DNA of 32,856 bases from Chthoniobacteraceae bacterium (GTDB lineage: Bacteria; Verrucomicrobiota; Verrucomicrobiia; Chthoniobacterales; Chthoniobacteraceae), in the NCBI GenBank assembly GCA_947479475.1, contig CANJZW010000055.1, forward strand, positions 1 through 32,856. The letters run 5' to 3'. Positions 26,447 through 32,856 of the stretch are shown piece by piece (positions within the stretch are counted from its first letter, which is position 1; each line of letters starts with the position of its first letter). The position numbers and the translations under genes are program-made. Under the pieces are notes generated by a model. It was given only the letters and a program-made list of their open reading frames with translations. It was not told where the DNA came from and searched no databases.

Positions 26447-26460
26447 TCGTTTTAAAACGA
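26447..26460. promoter_or_regulatory. Perfect 14-bp palindrome upstream of gpmI
   Basis: TCGTTTTAAAACGA is self-complementary. It lies in the 174-base gap between gpmI (start 26373) and the isomerase gene (stop at 26548), 74 bases before the gpmI start. It could be an operator or part of an AT-rich promoter. No known regulator site is identified. Confidence 0.3.
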
Positions 26461-26547
26461 GCGTTTGAAATAAAAAGGGCATCCCCCCCGACTCCATGGT
26501 CCCTGTCCCCAGCTCATCCCAAGGGCAAAAATTTTAGGGACGCCTAA

Positions 26548-27432
26548 TTATTTCAAAGGTTGCTCGAGAAGTCCTTGGATCAGTGCGTCGAGTGCCCGGC
26601 CATACTTCAAATAAGAGTCCCGTCGGAACTCGGGCGAAGCTTCACTGCCGCCCAAATGAATGATGCTTGCGACATGCGGTTCGATAGAGACACCGGCGGA
26701 ATACCCCGAATCAATCAGATCCGCAAGGATCTCACGCACACAGGCATCTCCCTCCCCTGGAAGCGTGAATTTATCGCTTTTCCCTCCCTCTGGATTGCGG
26801 CAGCAGTCTTTGATGTGGACGTACCGGATCAAATCTTTCACCCCATGATAGTAATCCATAGGATTCATGCCGTAGGCGACCGTATTGCCGATGTCAAAAA
26901 GCACGCCGACACTGGGATGATTCACCCTTTCGATGAACTCCCGGGCATTGGCCGGACTTAAACCGCCCCAGCCTTCGCAATTTTCGTGCAGCAGAGAAAT
27001 GCCGGCGGCTTCCGCGATTGGAGCCATGATTTTGTAGCGCCTGACCGCCTCATCGCGCCATTCTTCCAGCGGAACATCCGCTCGCACCCAACTCATCGTG
27101 CGCACGAACGGCGTGCCAGTGCGCTGGGCGCGGCGGGCGATGAGATGAAGGTCTGTGAGATCCTTTTCAAAATCGCCGGTGATGGGCCGGCTCCAGTTGC
27201 CTATTGCAGAGGCGAATGCATTGACACGCAGCCCGGCGGCCTCAATGGCACAGACGGCGCCTTCGAATTCCTCGTCGGAGAGAAGCGGCGTAGAAGCTTG
27301 TTTTCCATTAATTTGCCGCAATTCAATGAGACTCCAGCCGAGTTCGAGGTGCGCTGCAATCTGCCCCCCAATATCGTCAGCAGCTTCATCGGCGATGCCT
27401 GAAACGGGGAAGGGAAACGATTTGGACTTCAT
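26548..27432 (-). CDS. Sugar phosphate isomerase/epimerase family protein (xylose-isomerase-like TIM barrel)
   Basis: The 294-residue product is an AP-endonuclease-2/xylose-isomerase-like TIM barrel. Conserved metal ligands are seen in ISLLHENCEGWGG (Glu), SVGVLFDIGNTVAYGM (Asp), YVHIKDCCR (His) and AGVSIEPHV (Glu), with the N-terminal SGIADEAADDIGGQIAAHLE and SLIELRQINGK. The substrate cannot be told. Relatives include inosose, hexulose and keto-sugar isomerases or epimerases. No signal peptide, so cytoplasmic. ATG 27432 is where the domain begins; an ORF extension to 27531 lacks support. It is divergent from a secreted sulfatase, which suggests a shared control region (27433-27610) and a role in using sulfated sugars. 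Confidence 0.88.
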   Translation of the reverse strand: MKSKSFPFPVSGIADEAADDIGGQIAAHLELGWSLIELRQINGKQASTPLLSDEEFEGAVCAIEAAGLRVNAFASAIGNWSRPITGDFEKDLTDLHLIARRAQRTGTPFVRTMSWVRADVPLEEWRDEAVRRYKIMAPIAEAAGISLLHENCEGWGGLSPANAREFIERVNHPSVGVLFDIGNTVAYGMNPMDYYHGVKDLIRYVHIKDCCRNPEGGKSDKFTLPGEGDACVREILADLIDSGYSAGVSIEPHVASIIHLGGSEASPEFRRDSYLKYGRALDALIQGLLEQPLK

Positions 27433-27610
27433 AAGATTAGGTTTTTTTAAAGTGTTCTCCAGTTGAGGGCGAGCTAATGCTTCTGTCCCGATTCTCAACG
27501 ACGGCAGATTCCCAGTCTGCGTTAGATTCACCCTAGATCGAATACATCCCTGATAAATTCCTTTGAGCTTTTGGAAAGGATGGCCGTGAATCTTCCAAAG
27601 TTTCCCCTCT

Positions 27611-29014
27611 ATGATCCCTTCTTTTTACCCCGCGCTTATTCTCTGGATTTTGTTGCTTCTCACCCCGTCTCAAACGATTGCTGCGAAGAATCCCACCCAG
27701 CCCAATGTGATCGTCATTTACGCAGATGATCTGGGGTGGGGAGATTTGGGTTGCTACGGCAGTCCCACCATCCGCACGCCAAACCTCGACCGAATGGCCG
27801 CCGAGGGAATGCGGTTCACCGATTTTTATTCGGCGGCGGAGGTTTGTACGCCAAGCCGGGCGGCCCTTCTCACGGGGCGGTATCCGGTTCGCAGTGGAAT
27901 GTGCCACGATCAGTTTCGAGTTTTACGAAACAACTCCAAGAACGGCCTTCCCAAGGACGAAGTCACTCTGGCCAGCATTCTCAAAACACAAGGATACCGG
28001 ACGGCCTGCGTTGGAAAATGGCATCTCGGACATCGAAAAGAGCATTTACCTCCAAACCATGGTTTTGAGCAGTACTTCGGCCTGCCTTTTTCAAACGATA
28101 TGATGCCCGCTCCGGACGCGCCAAAAGGGCGAGAAAAATTGTACCTTGAGGAGAATGCGCTTTGGAGAACACCCCTCATCCGCTGCGTTGAGGTGATTGA
28201 AGAACAACCCGACCAAAAACAACTCACCCGGCGGTACACGGAAGAAAGCGTAAAGTTCATTTCAGAGAACCGCGAAAAACCGTTTTTTCTATATCTCGCC
28301 CACACCTTTCCACACGTTCCCCTTTTTGCCTCCGAGAGTTTCCGGGGAAAAAGCCGCGCTGGAATCTACGGGGATGTTGTCGAGGAAATCGACTGGAGTG
28401 TGGGCCAGATTTTGGCCGCCCTGCAACGCGAAGGGTTGCGGGAGAACACTCTAGTCGTGTTCAGCAGCGACAACGGGCCATGGACACTTTTTGACAGCCA
28501 TGGAGGGTCCGCGGGACCGCTTCGCGAAGGCAAGGGCTCCACCTGGGAGGGAGGCATGCGTGTGCCCGGCATCTTCTGGTGGCCGGGGCGTATTCCCGCG
28601 GGCAAGGTCCAGAACGAACTGGCCACAACAATGGATGTCTTCACCACGGTCACCCACCTCGCCGGAGGAACGCTACCCAAAGAACGCCAGATTGATGGCG
28701 CTGACATTTCCCCCCTGCTTTTCGGCGCGGGCCACGTGGAAAACCGGGAGCCGTTTTTCTATTATCGCGGCAGCCAGCTTTACGCCGTCCGCATCGGCTT
28801 ATGGAAAGCGCATTTTACGACGCGCAGTTCCTACGGTCCCGACAAACCCGAGGCCCACGATCCGCCCCTTCTTTACCATCTGGGCGAGGACGCGGGAGAG
28901 CACTGGGATCGCGCCGCAAAACACCCCGAGGTCATCTCTCAAATGCGCAAGGCGGTCGCCGCCCATGTGGCCAAACTCACGCCAGCACCCTCCCAACTGA
29001 TTGAGACGGAGTAA
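27611..29014 (+). CDS. Secreted arylsulfatase A-like sulfatase
   Basis: The 467-residue enzyme has a signal peptide (MIPSFYPALILWILLLLTPS, cut near QTIAA) and the sulfatase core QPNVIVIYADDLGWGDLGCY with metal ligands Asp39-Asp40. The formylglycine motif CTPSRAALLTGRYPVRSGM has Cys79. VGKWHLGHRKEHLPPNHGFE, HTFPHVPLF and VVFSSDNGPW complete the active site, and a C-terminal part begins near SQLYAVRIGLWKAHF. It resembles arylsulfatase A-like PVC enzymes more than the sulfatase at 16014. The length is on the short side but all core motifs are present. Likely periplasmic or secreted desulfation of glycans. A formylglycine maturase must be encoded elsewhere. ATG 27611 is fixed by the signal peptide. 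Confidence 0.92.
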   Translation: MIPSFYPALILWILLLLTPSQTIAAKNPTQPNVIVIYADDLGWGDLGCYGSPTIRTPNLDRMAAEGMRFTDFYSAAEVCTPSRAALLTGRYPVRSGMCHDQFRVLRNNSKNGLPKDEVTLASILKTQGYRTACVGKWHLGHRKEHLPPNHGFEQYFGLPFSNDMMPAPDAPKGREKLYLEENALWRTPLIRCVEVIEEQPDQKQLTRRYTEESVKFISENREKPFFLYLAHTFPHVPLFASESFRGKSRAGIYGDVVEEIDWSVGQILAALQREGLRENTLVVFSSDNGPWTLFDSHGGSAGPLREGKGSTWEGGMRVPGIFWWPGRIPAGKVQNELATTMDVFTTVTHLAGGTLPKERQIDGADISPLLFGAGHVENREPFFYYRGSQLYAVRIGLWKAHFTTRSSYGPDKPEAHDPPLLYHLGEDAGEHWDRAAKHPEVISQMRKAVAAHVAKLTPAPSQLIETE

Positions 29015-29093
29015 AGCCGCAAGACACTTGCCTACTCCCTGCCACCCCTGATCCAGCCTTCTCGAACGGCATCTTCCCGCATTTAATACGCGC

Positions 29094-30425
29094 GTGTCCC
29101 TTACCCCCGACGACCAATCCGCACTTCGCCGTTCACTGCAAGTGTATCGACTCGCGGCGCCGTTTGTCACCGCCCTGCTGGCTCCCGGTTTTTTGCGCCG
29201 GTTACTTAAGCGCGGCGGTTATAAAGCGCACTTTGGCCAAAGGTTTGGCCACTTCACGCCTGCAGAGCGCGAGCGGCTAAGGGCGCATCGCTGGACCTGG
29301 ATCCGTTCGATCAGCGTTGGAGAAACATTGGTGGCGATCAAATTAGCGAAAGCGCTGCGGGCAGAAAACCCAACCCTTCAGATCGCCATCTCAATCACGA
29401 CTTCAACCGGTTATGAAGTCGCAGCGAAAGAAGCGAACGACTGGCTTTTTGTTTTCTACAACCCCGTGGATACGCGCTCCGCAGTGCGCCGTGTCCTGAG
29501 CCTTCTGCGCCCAACGCGGCTCATTCTCATCGAGGGCGAGATCTGGCCCAACCTCATGAGCGCCTGCCTGCACGACACGATACCGGTCATGTTGGCAAAC
29601 GCCCGTCTTTCGCCAAGGTCTGCCCGCCGTTTCAGCAAGTTCCAACGCTGGACTTCTCCCTTTTTTAAGTTGCTCCAATGGGTCGGCATTCCCGACGAGG
29701 AAGATCGTGCGCGCTGGCTCTCCATCGGACTTCCGAAGGAAAAAATCATTCTGACGGGAAGCATCAAATTCGATCATGCTGGAGTGGAAATCAATCGTCA
29801 CACGGAGTTTGCAAGTCTGTTAAGCCAGTCCGGACTGCACGACGACGATCCCCTTTTGATCGCGGGCAGCACTCACGACGGCGAGGAGGAAATCCTCGCC
29901 CATTGCCTCCTGCAATGGCGCGAAAAGCATCCGACGCTGCGCCTCTTTGTGGCCCCACGGCACGTAGAGCGCGTCCCGACTCTCCTCAAGGAACTCGCAA
30001 AAACGCGCCTTAAAATCGTCCTCCGCTCCGCCCTGCCCTCGCCTTCTCCGTGGGACGTCCTGCTTCTGGATACCACAGGGGAACTCCGTCACTGGTACTC
30101 TCTTGCGACGGTCGCGTTTATTGGAAAAAGCCTGAGCGCCACGGGCGGCCAGAACCCGGTCGAACCAGCCCTGGCAGGCAAACCGGTTGTCTTCGGCCCA
30201 CACATGGAAAACTTCGAATCCATCGTAAACCTCCTGCTCGAAGGAAATGGCGCGCGACAGGCGCGTTCCAGCGAACACCTGGCGGAGTTAGTGGACACAC
30301 TTCTCTCGGATGCGACTGCTCGGAGTCAGCTTGGCGCGAATGCGAAAGCCGCGCTCTCCAGGCATCAAGGGTCGAGCAAACGCACGGCCCAGCTGGTCCT
30401 CAAAACAGCTGAAAATCAGCGCTGA
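29094..30425 (+). CDS. waaA: 3-deoxy-D-manno-octulosonic acid (Kdo) transferase
   Basis: WaaA adds Kdo from CMP-Kdo to lipid A precursors at the inner face of the inner membrane, so the cell makes LPS. The 443-residue GT-B glycosyltransferase has the N-terminal membrane-associated stretch (YRLAAPFVTALLAPGFLRRL), the catalytic base region SISVGETL (Glu77), SITTSTGYEVAAK, IEGEIWPNLMSAC, VMLANARLSPRSA and the C-terminal GKSLSATGGQNPVEPALAGK, FGPHMENFESIV. The start is GTG at 29094, as no ATG upstream fits. The gene ends 10 bases inside convergent panD. Confidence 0.94.
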   Translation: MSLTPDDQSALRRSLQVYRLAAPFVTALLAPGFLRRLLKRGGYKAHFGQRFGHFTPAERERLRAHRWTWIRSISVGETLVAIKLAKALRAENPTLQIAISITTSTGYEVAAKEANDWLFVFYNPVDTRSAVRRVLSLLRPTRLILIEGEIWPNLMSACLHDTIPVMLANARLSPRSARRFSKFQRWTSPFFKLLQWVGIPDEEDRARWLSIGLPKEKIILTGSIKFDHAGVEINRHTEFASLLSQSGLHDDDPLLIAGSTHDGEEEILAHCLLQWREKHPTLRLFVAPRHVERVPTLLKELAKTRLKIVLRSALPSPSPWDVLLLDTTGELRHWYSLATVAFIGKSLSATGGQNPVEPALAGKPVVFGPHMENFESIVNLLLEGNGARQARSSEHLAELVDTLLSDATARSQLGANAKAALSRHQGSSKRTAQLVLKTAENQR

Positions 30426-30811
30426 ATGGAAACCCCGGAGTACTCCGCAATCGCAGCCTCGGTTCTCACCACCGCGTTGTGCTCATCCACCAAGATCACG
30501 CGGGGCCTGTGTCCTACGGCTTCTTCGGGGGTGAACTGCGCGAAGTTCATGATGGTCAACCGATCTCCTATTTTTCCCAGGTGAGCGGTCGCCCCGTTCA
30601 GTTGAATCTCGGCGCTGCCGCTTTCCCCATAAATGACGTAAGTCTCGAAGCGTGCGCCGTTGGCCATGTTACCTACCAAAATTTTCTCGTAGGGTAAAAG
30701 CCCCACTTTCTGAGCAAGATCCGAGGCAATCGTGAGACTGCCCTCATAATGGAGGCTCGCTCCGGTGACGGTTGCTCGGTGGATCTTGGATTTCAGGAGA
30801 GTTAGGTACAT
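30416..30811 (-). CDS. panD: Aspartate 1-decarboxylase precursor
   Basis: PanD makes beta-alanine for pantothenate and CoA. The 131-residue pro-enzyme begins MYLTLLKSKIHRATVTGASL and has the self-cleavage site YEGS with Gly24-Ser25, where Ser25 becomes the pyruvoyl cofactor. Conserved motifs are KILVGNMANGARFETYVI, LNGATAHLGKIGDRLTIMNF and RPRVILVDEHNAVV. ATG 30811 is the natural start. Four residues upstream are open but unneeded. Other pan genes are not in the window. Confidence 0.96.
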   Translation of the reverse strand: MYLTLLKSKIHRATVTGASLHYEGSLTIASDLAQKVGLLPYEKILVGNMANGARFETYVIYGESGSAEIQLNGATAHLGKIGDRLTIMNFAQFTPEEAVGHRPRVILVDEHNAVVRTEAAIAEYSGVSIQR

Positions 30812-30969
30812 CGCGAAGGGCAACGATTAAGCAAATCGAACTTAATTTCAAGAGCGCCTATTCAATGGGAATAGCACAACATCGCCTCCAAGCCTCCGCT
30901 TTCGTTTACGTTCGGCGAACTCACTAATTTATTTGCCTTGGCCATCGTTTTCTTTCACCCCTTTTCTCA

Positions 30970-32349
30970 ATGACTGCCCCCGGACCACGCCCAACCCGCC
31001 CTCTTGTTGTTCTCAACTGCGTTGGACTGACTACCGCCCACCTTGGAGCAGACACGCCCAACCTCACCCGTTTGGCGGAGGGTGGCTTCCACACGCCCCT
31101 TGAGGCGGCACTTCCTGCAGTGACGACTACGGCTCAAGCCACGATGCTGACAGGCGTTGACCCCTCCCAGCACGGCATCGTGGGCAACGGTTGGTACTTT
31201 CGGGATCTCAACGAAATACTGCTCTGGAGACAGAGTGAGCGCTTGGTGTGTGCACCCCATGTTTGGGAAGGCCAACCCTGGAAGGTTCTCAAACATTTTT
31301 GGTGGTACGCCATGAACACCACGGCGCAGGCCACCGCCACACCGCGCCCCGTCTACCACCACGATGGCGCCAAATCGCCGGACTTCTATGCGCACCCGGT
31401 GGCCCTCAAAGAGCGCTTGCAGGCTAGCCACGGGACCTTTCCCCTTTTCAACTTTTGGGGCCCCACTGCCAGTGCCGAAAGCACCCGCTGGATTGCGGAC
31501 AGCTTCATCACCGCCTGGGATTTTGAGAAGCCCGACCTCGGGCTTTGTTATCTGCCCCATCTCGATTACGACCTCCAGCGCTTCGGCCCCACAGGCCCAC
31601 ACCTCGCCCCAAACTTACGCGAACTGGACGCCTGTGCCGGCCGGATCATCGAGTTTGCCCGCTCTCAGGGCGCCCAGATCCTGGTCGTGAGCGAATACGG
31701 TTTGGCTCCTGTCAACGACGCTGTCTTTCCCAACCGCGCCCTGCGTGAAATCGGGTTGCTTCAAGTCTCGACCAATGCAGCCGGGGAACTCCTGGATCCC
31801 GGCACCTCCAAGGCCTTTGCAGTGTGCGACCACCAGCTCGCTCACGTTTATGTAAGGGATCCCGGCGATCTGCAGGCAGCAAGGGCATGCCTGGCAAAAC
31901 TACCCGGAGTCGCCCGGGTTTTACTGCCCGGGGAACACAGCTCGATCGGTCTGGCTCACGCCCGAAGCGGCGAACTCATCCTTCTCGCAGAACAGGGCTG
32001 GTGGTTTGCGTACGACTACTGGCTTGAGGACGCAAAGAAGCCGGATTTCGCCCAGGCCATCGAAATCCACAAAAAACCGGGCTACGACCCCCGCGAATTA
32101 TTTTTTGACCCGCGCGGCGGAAAACTCAGGGCGGGCAAAGCGCTTTTGCGCAAAAAACTCGGAATGCGATACCTGCTCGACCCCTGCCCGCTGGACGCAA
32201 AACTAGTCAAGGGCAGCCACGGCCTGGCCCCGCTGGCCCCTGCGGACGGCCCCATCCTCATTTGCTCAGAGCACCCCGCCGCCAGGGAACACCCTAAACA
32301 TCACCGCGATGTGGCGTCGTTGATCCGGCGCTGTCTGGCTACCCTTTGA
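30970..32349 (+). CDS. Type I phosphodiesterase/nucleotide pyrophosphatase-like protein (alkaline phosphatase superfamily)
   Basis: The 459-residue product belongs to the alkaline phosphatase superfamily. Its nucleophile region PAVTTTAQATMLTGVDPSQH has threonines at 52-54 and is followed by GIVGNGWYFRDL. Later YLPHLDYDLQRFGP and VCDHQLAHVYVRDP offer Asp/His ligands. Two canonical motifs differ: the first metal Asp of 'DG' is replaced (LVVLNCVGLTTAHLG), and SDHG becomes SEYGLAP. I recall this form from a bacterial family often placed near ebo-type clusters, but that is memory only. The substrate is unknown. There is no signal peptide, so it is likely cytoplasmic. ATG 30970 is the first reasonable start. 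Confidence 0.8.
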   Translation: MTAPGPRPTRPLVVLNCVGLTTAHLGADTPNLTRLAEGGFHTPLEAALPAVTTTAQATMLTGVDPSQHGIVGNGWYFRDLNEILLWRQSERLVCAPHVWEGQPWKVLKHFWWYAMNTTAQATATPRPVYHHDGAKSPDFYAHPVALKERLQASHGTFPLFNFWGPTASAESTRWIADSFITAWDFEKPDLGLCYLPHLDYDLQRFGPTGPHLAPNLRELDACAGRIIEFARSQGAQILVVSEYGLAPVNDAVFPNRALREIGLLQVSTNAAGELLDPGTSKAFAVCDHQLAHVYVRDPGDLQAARACLAKLPGVARVLLPGEHSSIGLAHARSGELILLAEQGWWFAYDYWLEDAKKPDFAQAIEIHKKPGYDPRELFFDPRGGKLRAGKALLRKKLGMRYLLDPCPLDAKLVKGSHGLAPLAPADGPILICSEHPAAREHPKHHRDVASLIRRCLATL

Positions 32350-32739
32350 CGGGTGGGCGTGGAAATAGCCGCTTCGGCGCAAAAACAGCCGAATACAACT
32401 CCCCGCGAGATGCGCATAATTCGCTATAAGGCTCCACTGTGCAGCACGCTCCAAAAACACCCCCCCGTACTCGGGCCAGTGATGCAAAGTAGAAGAATCA
32501 AAATCTGCACCACACGGCCAGGTCAGCGCATGCACCTCAGAATCAATATAAACCTTTGAAAACTCGGACGGATCTTGCAGCGGGCCAAACAACTCTCCAT
32601 GCAAAATGTCTTTGAAATCAATGGTTCGAACCAGTCCGTTATTAAATCCGACAGCAAGAGTATAGGGGCCCGTCTGTTTACCCGAGGTTACGCGATATAG
32701 CTCGAACCCTGCCCTTTGTTTCTGAATTCGTGTCCTCAC
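32266..32739 (-). CDS. DUF2442-like protein with unusual C-terminal extension
   Basis: The N-terminal part, about residues 20-90, matches a DUF2442-type small protein: YTLAVGFNNGLVRTIDFKDI, GELFGPLQDPSEFSKVYIDS, then HALTWPCGADFDSSTLHHWP. Such proteins are about 80-100 residues, of unknown function, and often lie beside toxin-antitoxin genes. Here the frame stays open to 157 residues, with a Cys/Arg/His-rich tail whose last 84 bases overlap the phosphodiesterase gene on the other strand. The tail is probably not conserved and may mean a lost stop codon. The start is GTG at 32739. No partner toxin is visible. Confidence 0.65.
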   Translation of the reverse strand: MRTRIQKQRAGFELYRVTSGKQTGPYTLAVGFNNGLVRTIDFKDILHGELFGPLQDPSEFSKVYIDSEVHALTWPCGADFDSSTLHHWPEYGGVFLERAAQWSLIANYAHLAGSCIRLFLRRSGYFHAHPSKGSQTAPDQRRHIAVMFRVFPGGGVL

Positions 32740-32767
32740 GGCCGACTTTATTTACGCTACAACGATC

Positions 32768-32824
32768 AGTTGGCGGGATTGGTGTAGGGAGCCCGTAGGG
32801 CGACCGTAACCATTCCCGCCAACT
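32768..32824. repeat. Long inverted repeat with inner hairpin, REP-like
   Basis: Arms AGTTGGCGGGATTGGT (32768-32783) and ACCATTCCCGCCAACT (32809-32824) pair at 15 of 16 positions. The 25-base middle contains GCCC-GTA-GGGC (32791-32801), and GTAG occurs twice (32784-32787 and 32795-32798). Nested palindromes preceded by GTAG recall the REP sequences mobilised by REP-associated tyrosine transposases, but none is coded here. It could also be a terminator, though no T-run follows. Confidence 0.4.
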
Positions 32825-32856
32825 TGCGGCTCAAATAGACCCCACCCCACCCATGA

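Overview
The window looks like chromosomal DNA of a member of the PVC superphylum, most likely Verrucomicrobiota. The evidence is the mix of PVC-type haem-binding propeller proteins (one complete, one cut by the left edge), two secreted formylglycine sulfatases plus a sulfatase remnant, a secreted PQQ-like propeller, and a Kdo transferase showing a Gram-negative LPS envelope. The class cannot be fixed from the sequence alone. GC is moderately high and gene packing is tight, with several 4-base start/stop overlaps and tail-to-tail overlaps. I see no insertion sequence, phage, CRISPR array or resistance island.

Layout. Bases 1-2947 (minus strand) hold the start of a secreted PVC haem-binding protein, a roughly 1.2 kb zone of decayed genes (an orphan signal peptide, a sulfatase C-terminal fragment, and a frameshifted remnant resembling the linker of DUF1549/DUF1553 proteins), and a secreted PQQ-like propeller protein. 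Bases 3176-9101 (plus) hold lutABC for L-lactate oxidation followed closely by a 998-residue secreted propeller/HEAT/cytochrome c protein, ended by a strong hairpin terminator shared with convergent thiC (9228-11207, minus). Divergent from thiC is sdhCAB (11450-14840, plus), the membrane succinate dehydrogenase of the cytochrome b558 type. It meets trpD tail to tail on a shared CTAG.

Bases 16014-19163 (plus) hold a sulfatase, then nrdR with a translationally coupled gene of unknown function, then a HIT-family hydrolase. Bases 19075-24464 (minus) hold kup, recN, rplS, rnhB and yraN, a housekeeping block running from potassium uptake and DNA repair to ribosomal protein L19 and RNase HII. A 17-bp tandem repeat separates kup from recN. 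A tRNA-Gln(UUG) and gpmI (phosphoglycerate mutase) follow on the minus strand. Bases 26548-29014 are a divergent pair of a sugar phosphate isomerase/epimerase-like protein and a second sulfatase. Then come waaA (plus), panD (minus), an alkaline-phosphatase-superfamily protein with altered metal-site motifs (plus), a DUF2442-like gene (minus) and a REP-like inverted repeat at the right edge.

The genes describe an aerobic, respiring, Gram-negative heterotroph that oxidises lactate and succinate and exports enzymes for sulfated polysaccharides. I found no clear multi-gene system that is wholly new. The best leads are the nrdR-coupled unknown protein, the lutABC-cytochrome linkage, the decayed sulfatase region and the edge repeat.
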